From positions 1,578 to 12,018 of the forward strand of contig MGUL01000176.1 in NCBI GenBank assembly GCA_001800005.1: a stretch of 10,441 nucleotides of DNA, read 5' to 3'. The notes under the pieces were generated by a model that was not told the origin of the DNA, made no database searches, and saw nothing but the letters and a program-made list of their open reading frames with translations. Made by a program: the position numbers and the translations under genes. Positions 1-5,536 of the stretch are shown here, one piece after another. Source of the DNA: Elusimicrobia bacterium RBG_16_66_12 (lineage in GTDB: Bacteria; Elusimicrobiota; Elusimicrobia; UBA1565; UBA9628). Numbering within the stretch: position 1 is the stretch's first letter; each line of letters begins with the position of its first letter.

Positions 1-255
1 GCGATGCTGGGCGCCATCACCCCGATGCTCGACAACGCGGCGGCGGCCAAGAACATGTCGCCCGCCCAGAAGGCGGACATGCAGACGCTTCTGGCCTTGA
101 TGAAGGACCTGCAGGCGCAGATGCAGCCAGGGGCGCCGAGACTCTCCGAGACGGAACAGGCCAGGAGGACGGCACAGATCCAGCAGATGACGATGCGGAT
201 GATGTCCGCCGGCAGGACGGCCCCGCCGCCCTCCAAGAAAGAGGTCAAGAAATGA
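1..255 (+). CDS. Unrecognised Met/Gln-rich protein, C-terminal part (probably partial)
   Basis: The reading frame is open to the window edge. The first ATG is at 4, so the real start may lie upstream, and only the last 83 or 84 residues can be read. The visible part is rich in Met, Gln, Ala and Lys, with no Cys and few aromatics. It looks helical (segments such as SPAQKADMQTLLALMKDLQ) and ends in a Pro/Lys-rich tail (PPPSKKEVKK). No catalytic motif, signal peptide or membrane segment is visible, and I do not recognise a family. Its TGA stop overlaps the ATG of the following dehydrogenase (ATGA, 252-255), so the two genes are almost certainly cotranscribed and translationally coupled. No function is assigned. 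Confidence 0.6.
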   Translation, partial: AMLGAITPMLDNAAAAKNMSPAQKADMQTLLALMKDLQAQMQPGAPRLSETEQARRTAQIQQMTMRMMSAGRTAPPPSKKEVKK

Positions 256-989
256 GCCTCCAAGGCAAAGTCGTGCTCGTGACGGGGGCCGCGAAGCGGA
301 TCGGCCGGACCGTGGCCCTGGCCTTCGCGGCCAAAGGCGCGCGCCTGGCGGTCCACTACCACACCTCGGTCGTCGACGCGCGGCGCGTGGTGGACGCGGT
401 CAAATCCATCTCCGGCGCCCAAGCCGACGTCTTCCGCGCCAACCTCGCCGAGGCCAGGGGGCCGGAGAAGCTCGCCGACGCGGTCGCGCGGCGCTTCGGC
501 GGCATCGACATCCTGGTCAACTCCGCCTCGCTCTACGAGAAAACGCCTTTCGCGCTGGCCACGCCCGAGGACTGGGACCGGCACATGGCGGTCAACGCCC
601 GCGCGCCCTTCTTCCTGGCCCAGGCCTGCGCGCCCTACCTGCGGCGCTCGGGAGAGGGCATCGTGATCAACATCGCCGACTGGTCCGCCCACCGGCCCTA
701 CGCGGACTGGGGGATGTACTGCGCGTCGAAGGCGGCGCTGCTGTGCGTCAACAAGATCCTCGCCCGGGCCTTGGCCCCCGAGATCCGCGTCAACACCGTC
801 CTGCCCGGCCCCGTGCTGGCCGCCGAGGGCGAGACCGAGGCGCACATGAAGAAGATGGCCGACGCGACGCTGCTGAAGCGCTCCGGCACGCCCGAGGCGG
901 TGGCGCGCGCCTGCCTGTACCTCGCCCAGGCGGCCGACTACTCGACGGGAGCCGAACTGACCGTCGACGGCGGACGGCTGATCGCCTAA
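252..989 (+). CDS. Short-chain dehydrogenase/reductase, pteridine reductase (PTR1/FolM)-like
   Basis: This 245-residue protein has normal classical-SDR length and a Rossmann fold. The cofactor motif TGAAKRIG is at 11-18. HYHTS at 35-39 resembles the basic NADPH-specifying loop of pteridine reductases. NSAS is at 90-93, N115 is the structural Asn, and Y156 and K160 form YxxxK. The usual catalytic Ser is replaced by D143, exactly 13 residues before Y156, which is the arrangement known for PTR1 and FolM (Asp-Tyr-Lys). VLPGP (183-187) and VDGGR (238-242) complete the family pattern. The likely reaction is NADPH-dependent reduction of dihydropterin or dihydrofolate in the cytoplasm; the exact substrate is inferred. 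An AAAGAGG Shine-Dalgarno (238-244) and an ATGA overlap with the upstream gene fix the start. A PTPS-like gene sits about 700 bases away on the other strand. SDR membership is near certain; the pterin substrate is moderately supported. Confidence 0.88.
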   Translation: MSLQGKVVLVTGAAKRIGRTVALAFAAKGARLAVHYHTSVVDARRVVDAVKSISGAQADVFRANLAEARGPEKLADAVARRFGGIDILVNSASLYEKTPFALATPEDWDRHMAVNARAPFFLAQACAPYLRRSGEGIVINIADWSAHRPYADWGMYCASKAALLCVNKILARALAPEIRVNTVLPGPVLAAEGETEAHMKKMADATLLKRSGTPEAVARACLYLAQAADYSTGAELTVDGGRLIA

Positions 990-1002
990 TAGCCGCGTCC
1001 GA

Positions 1003-1020
1003 CATGTCTTCGGGGACATG
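1003..1020. repeat. Inverted repeat CATGTC/GACATG
   Basis: CATGTC (1003-1008) and GACATG (1015-1020) pair across a six-base spacer (TTCGGG), 14 bases after the dehydrogenase stop. A T:G pair can lengthen the stem to seven. It could be an RNA hairpin ending the upstream transcript, but no T-run follows. Confidence 0.4.
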
Positions 1021-1022
1021 GG

Positions 1023-1042
1023 AACTCGCTCCGGAGCGAGTT
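1023..1042. repeat. Perfect 20-base palindrome, possible terminator hairpin or operator
   Basis: AACTCGCTCC (1023-1032) is followed directly by its reverse complement GGAGCGAGTT (1033-1042). As RNA it would fold as an eight-pair stem with a CCGG loop, ending in three T residues (1041-1043). It lies 33 bases after the dehydrogenase stop, so a weak intrinsic terminator is plausible. The T-tract is short, and a palindromic protein-binding site is equally possible. Confidence 0.45.
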
Positions 1043-1044
1043 TG

Positions 1045-1060
1045 ATGTGAAATTGCACAT
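1045..1060. repeat. Short inverted repeat ATGTG/CACAT
   Basis: ATGTG (1045-1049) and CACAT (1056-1060) flank AAATTG. This is the third inverted repeat in 58 bases and the most A/T-rich piece of the spacer ahead of the broken nitroreductase. It could be a regulator site of the formerly intact gene. At five pairs it could also be chance. Confidence 0.25.
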
Positions 1061-1087
1061 TGGAATGCGCCCTCGAAGTCCTACTTC

Positions 1088-1094
1088 AAAGGAG
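1088..1094 (+). promoter_or_regulatory. Shine-Dalgarno site of the broken nitroreductase gene
   Basis: AAAGGAG ends seven bases before the ATG at 1102. It picks that ATG over the in-frame TTG at 1060 and shows that the translation start survived while the body of the gene decayed. Confidence 0.65.
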
Positions 1095-1101
1095 TCCGAC
1101 G

Positions 1102-1729
1102 ATGAATCCGAGCTTGGACTTGATCCATCGACGGAGATCCGTCCGCGCCTTTCTGGACAAGCCCGTCGAGCCCGATGTCCGGGCCCAAGTGCTTCGGGCG
1201 GCGATGCGCGCTCCGACCGCCGGGAACATGATGCTCTATTCCATCATCGAGGTCACCAAACCCGAGGTGAAGAAGACCCTGGCGGAAACATGCGACAACC
1301 AGCCCTTCATCGCGAAGGCTCCTCCATGCGCACGCCGGCGGAGGGGGAGGTCTTCCTGGCCTGCTGCGACGCGCTGATCGCGGCTCAGACCGCCGTCATC
1401 GCCGCGGAATCGCTCGGACTCGGATCCTAATCACGTTGCTCTGCCTCGGATATCCAACGCAGGAACAGAAAACGAAACCTCTGCGTCCCCGATTCGAGGA
1501 AAGCTTCATCATCTCCCAGGATCGCTACCGACATTTCGAGCGGCCGGATTTCGAGCGGCTCTACCGCCAGACGATGGAGGATCTCGCCAAAACCGGGCAG
1601 CCGCAAGCCAGCACTGCTGAATTCCTCTGGCGGGTCTACCAGAGGAAGATAGGAGCCTCGTTCATGATCGAGATGACCCGCTCGGTCCGAGCCATCCTAC
1701 ACGCCTGGAACGACGGGACCGGCTCCTAG
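1102..1729 (+). pseudogene. Nitroreductase-family protein, disrupted (three frames, two internal losses)
   Basis: Three pieces of one flavin-dependent nitroreductase-like protein follow each other in three frames. Piece 1 (1102 to about 1323) has the FMN-binding start RRRSVRAF and the stretch MRAPTAGNMMLYS, ending at QPFIAKAP. Piece 2 (about 1326-1430) reads TPAEGEVFLACCDALIAAQ and stops at TAA just after ESLGLGS. Piece 3 (about 1436-1729) resumes at LCLGYPTQEQK and ends with the family-like EMTRSVRAIL. As I recall intact relatives, about 30-40 residues are missing at each junction (a Leu/Val-rich strand after AKAP, and a CYIGDI-type FMN segment after LGLGS). The pieces total about 205 codons against about 270 expected. 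These look like deletions that also shift frame, not base-calling slips. No working enzyme can come from this locus. The start signal and most codons are well kept, suggesting recent loss. The last stop overlaps the convergent PTPS-like gene. Confidence 0.82.
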
Positions 1730-2358
1730 CGCATCGAGGAAGGCCGGCGCTTCGGGGGGAAGTCTCCCGGCACCTGGATCTCGGGGACGGGGTTCGAGAA
1801 GCGCTTGCCGGCGAGCAGCTTGTCCCACATCTTGGGGTCGGTCCACTCGGCCTTCACCGGCTCGGAGAAGACGACGCGCGACAGCGTGATGCGCCCCATG
1901 TCCTCGTTGTACGCGTCCTCGCGGGAGCACTGCGCGTAACCGGTCTCGGTCTCATGCAGGATCACGGAGTGCACGCGCGCGGCCTCGTCGCCGTTGGCGC
2001 GGTCCGTGGCGTCCAGCATGGCCTGGCAGGCCACGAAGATCAGTCGCGTGAGCTGCTCGGCGGTGGGGGAGACGGGCAGGCAGACCCAGCGCTTGGACTG
2101 CTCCTTCATCGACTTGATGTAGGCGGGGGAGTCCTTCTCCCAGAAGAGGGTCGCGTGGTCGAAGCCGTCCAGGAAGTCCTTGATGTGGGTCTTGAGCAGG
2201 CCGAAATCGTAGACCATCTGGCCGCGGTCCAGGCGGTCGGCCGACAGGAACAGCTCGCAGCGGAAGCTGTGGCCGTGCACCGAATACTTGCAGCGGTCCG
2301 AGGAGCAGTTCCGCACGATATGAGAGGCCTCGAAGCGGTAGAGCTTGCGGATGATCAT
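1726..2358 (-). CDS. queD: 6-pyruvoyl-tetrahydropterin synthase / QueD family protein (long form)
   Basis: The family converts 7,8-dihydroneopterin triphosphate to 6-carboxy- or 6-pyruvoyl-tetrahydropterin, the first committed step to queuosine (QueD) or tetrahydrobiopterin. Zinc ligands are H13 (in FEASH), H28 and H30 (VHGHSF). C23 is the probable nucleophile, D67-H68 the relay pair, and E136 (HETETG) anchors the pterin ring. PTAE at 98-101 is the usual helix start. The Cys-to-HGH spacing is CX4HGH, against CX3HGH in typical QueD and CX5HGH in animal PTPS. The protein has 210 residues where 120-140 is usual: there is an insertion around 72-97 and a basic Pro-rich tail after 170. From memory it resembles the long QueD of Campylobacter relatives, which favours queuosine. 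No queC, queE or queF is in the window. It has no Shine-Dalgarno; a TAGACT box lies seven bases before its ATG. Family is certain; product less so. Confidence 0.88.
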   Translation of the reverse strand: MIIRKLYRFEASHIVRNCSSDRCKYSVHGHSFRCELFLSADRLDRGQMVYDFGLLKTHIKDFLDGFDHATLFWEKDSPAYIKSMKEQSKRWVCLPVSPTAEQLTRLIFVACQAMLDATDRANGDEAARVHSVILHETETGYAQCSREDAYNEDMGRITLSRVVFSEPVKAEWTDPKMWDKLLAGKRFSNPVPEIQVPGDFPPKRRPSSMR

Positions 2359-2365
2359 GACCGCA

Positions 2366-2394
2366 AGTCTAGCATTCGGACCCGGAAGGGCGAA
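2366..2394 (-). promoter_or_regulatory. Probable leaderless promoter of the PTPS-like gene
   Basis: On the minus strand, TAGACT (2371-2366) lies seven bases before the ATG at 2358. TTCGCC (2394-2389), 17 bases further up, is a poor -35 match (3 of 6). A start point six to eight bases after the box would fall on or beside the ATG, and no Shine-Dalgarno is present. It is back to back with the trxB promoter. Confidence 0.5.
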
Positions 2395-2404
2395 ATGTTA
2401 TAAT
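2375..2404 (+). promoter_or_regulatory. Probable leaderless promoter of the trxB-lipA-E2-lpdA-lipB operon
   Basis: TATAAT (2399-2404) is a perfect -10 consensus, with only eight bases before the trxB ATG at 2413. TTCGGA (2375-2380), 18 bases upstream, is a weak -35. Transcription would start at about 2411-2413, giving an mRNA with no leader. The bases between are C/G only (CCCCGGGC) and contain no Shine-Dalgarno. Confidence 0.65.
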
Positions 2405-2412
2405 CCCCGGGC

Positions 2413-3345
2413 ATGGCCCAATCCAAGAAGATCGTCATCATCGGCTCCGGCGCCGCCGCCTACACGGCCGCCATCTACGCCGCCCGCGCCAACATGGACC
2501 CGCTCGTCTTCGGCGGGGTCGCCTTGGGCGGCCAGCTGATGATCACCTCGGACGTGGAGAACTTCCCCGGCTTTCCTGAACCGATCAACGGCCCCGAGCT
2601 GATGGAGCGAATGAAAAAACAGGTCGAGCGCCTGGGCGTGACCATCATCAACGAATACGCGGCCAAAGTGGACTTCTCCCGCCGCCCGTTCCATGTCGAG
2701 ACCACGGAGGGCACGGCCGCCTCCGCGCAGGCCGTCATCGTGGCCACCGGCGCCAACGCCAAGTGGCTCGGCATCGAGAGCGAGAAGCGACTGCAAGGAC
2801 ATGGTGTGTCGGCCTGCGCGACCTGCGACGGCTTCTTCTTCAAGAAGAAGGAGGTCCTCGTCGTCGGCGGAGGCGACACCGCGCTTGAAGAGGCCGTCTT
2901 CCTGACCAACTTCGCCTCCAAGGTCACGATCGTCCACCGCCGCGACGCGCTGCGCGGCTCACAGATCATGCAGGACCGGGCGAAGAAGAACCCGAAGATC
3001 GCCTTCATATGGGACTCGGTCGTCGACGAGGTGCTGGGCGACGACCACGTATCGGGCGCGCGCCTCAAGAACGTGAAGACCGGGGCCAAGACCGACGTCA
3101 AGTGCGACGGGCTCTTCATGGCCATCGGACATGCGCCCACGACCGCCTTTCTCGGCGGCCAGCTGAAACTCGACGAAAACGGCTACATCGCGACCGACGA
3201 CCGCACCCGCACCTCGGTTTCGGGCGTGTTCGCCGCCGGAGACGTGATGGACGCCCGCTACCGCCAGGCCATCACCGCGGCGGGCAACGGCTGCAAGGCC
3301 GCGCTCGAAGCCGAGCGCTGGCTGGCGGAGCAGGGCCTCCACTGA
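2413..3345 (+). CDS. trxB: Thioredoxin reductase (NADPH)
   Basis: The enzyme passes electrons from NADPH through FAD and a Cys pair to thioredoxin in the cytoplasm. At 310 residues it has the normal low-molecular-weight TrxR length. The FAD site GSGAAAYTAA is at 11-20. The redox motif CATC is at 135-138, followed by D139, the known proton donor. The NADPH site GGGDTA is at 152-157, with HRRD at 175-178 and R181 supplying phosphate contacts, so NADPH is more likely than NADH. The second FAD site FAAGDV is at 273-278, and RQA at 284-286 contacts the flavin. No thioredoxin domain is fused and no trxA is nearby. It is the first gene of the operon; lipA starts two bases after its stop. Thiol reduction beside radical-SAM and lipoyl chemistry makes sense, but a direct link is inference. 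A related ferredoxin- or flavodoxin-linked reductase is unlikely given the HRRD motif. Confidence 0.95.
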   Translation: MAQSKKIVIIGSGAAAYTAAIYAARANMDPLVFGGVALGGQLMITSDVENFPGFPEPINGPELMERMKKQVERLGVTIINEYAAKVDFSRRPFHVETTEGTAASAQAVIVATGANAKWLGIESEKRLQGHGVSACATCDGFFFKKKEVLVVGGGDTALEEAVFLTNFASKVTIVHRRDALRGSQIMQDRAKKNPKIAFIWDSVVDEVLGDDHVSGARLKNVKTGAKTDVKCDGLFMAIGHAPTTAFLGGQLKLDENGYIATDDRTRTSVSGVFAAGDVMDARYRQAITAAGNGCKAALEAERWLAEQGLH

Positions 3346-3347
3346 TC

Positions 3348-4235
3348 ATGGCTCCGACGGCCGCCCCGAGCGCCCTGCCGCCCTGGCTGAAGGTCCGCCT
3401 CCCGGCGGGTCCCGTCGTCGCGCGCCTCAAGGAGGCCTCCCGCTCGCGGGGACTGGCCACCGTCTGCGAGGAGGCCCGCTGTCCCAACATGGGCGAGTGC
3501 TGGGGCGGTGGGACCGCGACCTTCATGGTCATGGGAGACACATGTACCCGTGGTTGCCGATTCTGCTCCGTCGCGACGGCCGCTCGCCCGCCGCTCCCCG
3601 ATCCCGAGGAACCCTCGAAACTGGCGCTCACCCTCAAGGAGATGGCGGTCGATTACGCCGTCCTGACCACGGTCTGCCGCGACGATCTCGCCGATCAAGG
3701 CGCAGCCCACCTGGCCGCCTGCATCCGGGAAGTGAAGCAGTTCAATCCCGGGCTCAAGGTCGAGATGCTCCTTCAGGATTTCAGAGGCGAGACTGATTTG
3801 CTCGAGCAGGTCTTGGACGCCGGCCCCGACGTCGTGGCCCACAACGTGGAGTGCGTGGAGAGTCTCACCTCCTCGGTCAGGGACGCCAAGGCGAGTTATC
3901 ATCAATCTCTGAGAATCCTTGCTCATGCGAAATCATATCTCCCCAAGACCCCGACCAAAACCTCGTTGATGTTGGGCCTCGGAGAGACCGCAGATGAGAT
4001 ATTCCGAGCGTTCGAGGATATCCGTTCGACTGGGGTGGAGATACTCACACTCGGTCAATACCTCCGCCCGACCGGGTCGAAGCATCACCTGCCCGTCGCC
4101 CGCTTCCTGCCGCCCGAGGAGTTCGACCGCCTCGCGGAGATGGCTCGATCTCATGGTTTTCCTTACGTCGCATCCGCCCCCTTCGTGCGCTCCTCCTACC
4201 GGGCCGCGGAGCTCTTCCCGAAGGGACATCTATGA
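3348..4235 (+). CDS. lipA: Lipoyl synthase (radical SAM)
   Basis: LipA inserts two sulfurs into the octanoyl chain on lipoyl domains, using S-adenosylmethionine and two 4Fe-4S clusters. The sacrificial auxiliary cluster ligands are C40, C45 and C51 (CX4CX5C). The radical-SAM ligands are C66, C70 and C73 (CX3CX2C). RSSY at 281-284 supplies the conserved Ser ligand. LMLGLGET (207-214) and GQYLRPT (236-242) are family motifs, and 295 residues is normal length. The ATG at 3348, two bases after trxB, leaves a sensible N-terminus; the frame is open further upstream, but that part lies over trxB. Its TGA overlaps the E2 start (ATGA). Oddities are C110 in TTVCRDD, where an Asp is usual, and LLQDF where IPDF is usual. 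The second half (about 3760-4075) uses A/T-ending codons, including AGA and ATA, much more than its neighbours. All cluster ligands are intact, so activity is expected. Confidence 0.96.
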   Translation: MAPTAAPSALPPWLKVRLPAGPVVARLKEASRSRGLATVCEEARCPNMGECWGGGTATFMVMGDTCTRGCRFCSVATAARPPLPDPEEPSKLALTLKEMAVDYAVLTTVCRDDLADQGAAHLAACIREVKQFNPGLKVEMLLQDFRGETDLLEQVLDAGPDVVAHNVECVESLTSSVRDAKASYHQSLRILAHAKSYLPKTPTKTSLMLGLGETADEIFRAFEDIRSTGVEILTLGQYLRPTGSKHHLPVARFLPPEEFDRLAEMARSHGFPYVASAPFVRSSYRAAELFPKGHL

Positions 4236-5527
4236 ACTTCGAATTCAAGCTCCCCGACATCGGCGAAGGCCTCGTCGAAGGCGAGATCGTGAAGTGGTTC
4301 GTCAAAGTCGGTGACGCCGTCCGCGAGAACGACCCCTTGGCCGCGGTCCTCACCGACAAGGCCGAGGTCGAGGTTCCCAGCCCCAAGGCGGGCAAGATCG
4401 TCCAGCTCTTCGGCAAGCCCGGCGAGAAGGTCAAGGTCCACAGCCCTCTCGTCCTCATCGAAGTCTCCGGCGACGTATCCGCTCCCGCCGCGAAGGCCGC
4501 CGCCGTCGCCACAGCGGTCCCGGTCGCCGCCGTGAAGTCGTCCGGAACCTCCCGAGAGGTCCTCGCCGCACCTCATGTCCGCAAGCTCGCCAAAGACAAG
4601 GGTCTCGACATCTCGCGGGTCTCCGGCACCGGCCCGCAGGGCCGCGTGCTGGCCTCCGACCTCGAAGCCTCCCCGTCCGACGCCGGCGTCAAGGCGACGC
4701 CGGCCGTGCGGGCGCTGGCCGCCTCGCTCGGAGTGGATCTCTCGCGCGTCAAGCCCACCGGCCCCGGGGGCCGCATTGCCGAGACCGACGTCCGCACGGC
4801 GCCGAAGTCTCCAGCCAAGCCCGGCGCGACCACGGCTGGAGAGATCCGCACGCCCTTCGTCGGCATCCGCCGCAAGATCGCCGAGAAGATGTCCCAGTCC
4901 AAGCACACGGTCGCCGACGTGACACATGTCGACGAATGCGACATGACCGCCCTCCTCGCTTTGCGCGACGAGCTCAAGCCCAAGGCCGCCAAGCTCGGCT
5001 TCAAGCTCACCTTCCTGCCCTTCATCCTCAAGGCCCTGACCAAGACCCTCCAGGAGTTCCCGAACTTCAACTCCTCGCTCGACGAGGCCGCCGGCGAGCT
5101 CGTGATCAAGCGCGACTACAACGTCGGCATCGCCGTGGCCGCGCCTCAGGGTCTGGTCGTCCCTAACATCAAGAACGCCGACAGCAAAGATATATTTGGA
5201 CTGGCCGCCGAGGTCGCCGCGTTGGCCGAAAAGGTGCGCGCCAACAAGATCGACGTCGCGTCGCTCCAGGGAGGCACCATCACGATCACGAACATCGGGC
5301 CCATCGGCGGCCTCTACGCCAACCCCATCGTGAACCACCCGGAAGTCGCGATCCTGGGCCTGATGAAGCTGCAGAAGCGCCCGGTCGTCCGCGACGGGCG
5401 GGTCGTGGTCCGCGACATGATGAACCTCTGCCTCTCCTTCGACCACCGCGTCGTCGACGGCTCGGACGCCGCCCGCTTCATGAACACCCTCATCCGTCAT
5501 CTCGAGAATCCCCGCACGCTCCTTTAA
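4232..5527 (+). CDS. 2-oxo acid dehydrogenase E2 (dihydrolipoamide acyltransferase) with two subunit-binding domains
   Basis: E2 forms the core of pyruvate or branched-chain 2-oxo acid dehydrogenase and transfers the acyl group from its lipoyl arm to CoA. There is one lipoyl domain (about 1-78) with K43 in TDKAEVEVPSP as the modified lysine, then an Ala/Pro-rich linker (about 82-110). Two successive peripheral-subunit-binding domains follow, about 112-144 (PHVRKLAKDKGLD) and 155-188 (PAVRALAASLGVD), then a short linker and the catalytic domain (about 205-431). H405 and D409 of HRVVDG are the active-site pair. TITNIGPIGG (350-359) resembles Gram-positive PdhC and branched-chain E2. Most E2s have one binding domain. 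Here the first keeps basic residues R117, K118 and K121; the second keeps R160 but has A161 and A164. At 431 residues it is normal for one lipoyl domain. E1 genes are absent, so pyruvate versus branched-chain substrate cannot be decided. Its start overlaps the lipA stop. Confidence 0.94.
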   Translation: MNFEFKLPDIGEGLVEGEIVKWFVKVGDAVRENDPLAAVLTDKAEVEVPSPKAGKIVQLFGKPGEKVKVHSPLVLIEVSGDVSAPAAKAAAVATAVPVAAVKSSGTSREVLAAPHVRKLAKDKGLDISRVSGTGPQGRVLASDLEASPSDAGVKATPAVRALAASLGVDLSRVKPTGPGGRIAETDVRTAPKSPAKPGATTAGEIRTPFVGIRRKIAEKMSQSKHTVADVTHVDECDMTALLALRDELKPKAAKLGFKLTFLPFILKALTKTLQEFPNFNSSLDEAAGELVIKRDYNVGIAVAAPQGLVVPNIKNADSKDIFGLAAEVAALAEKVRANKIDVASLQGGTITITNIGPIGGLYANPIVNHPEVAILGLMKLQKRPVVRDGRVVVRDMMNLCLSFDHRVVDGSDAARFMNTLIRHLENPRTLL

Positions 5528-5536
5528 GAGGCCCCC

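Noticed and set aside
1060..1101. TTG at 1060 as the start of the broken nitroreductase.
   Set aside because: The ATG at 1102 has an AAAGGAG site seven bases upstream, and the family similarity begins there.
1954..2403. A plus-strand open frame opposite the PTPS-like gene.
   Set aside because: The minus strand holds all zinc and catalytic residues of a known family; the plus-strand protein is repetitive Val/Gly/Glu with no motif.
3009..3347. Extension of lipA upstream to a start inside trxB.
   Set aside because: The extra residues are Arg/Gly-rich with no LipA similarity and lie wholly over trxB; the ATG at 3348 gives the normal family length.
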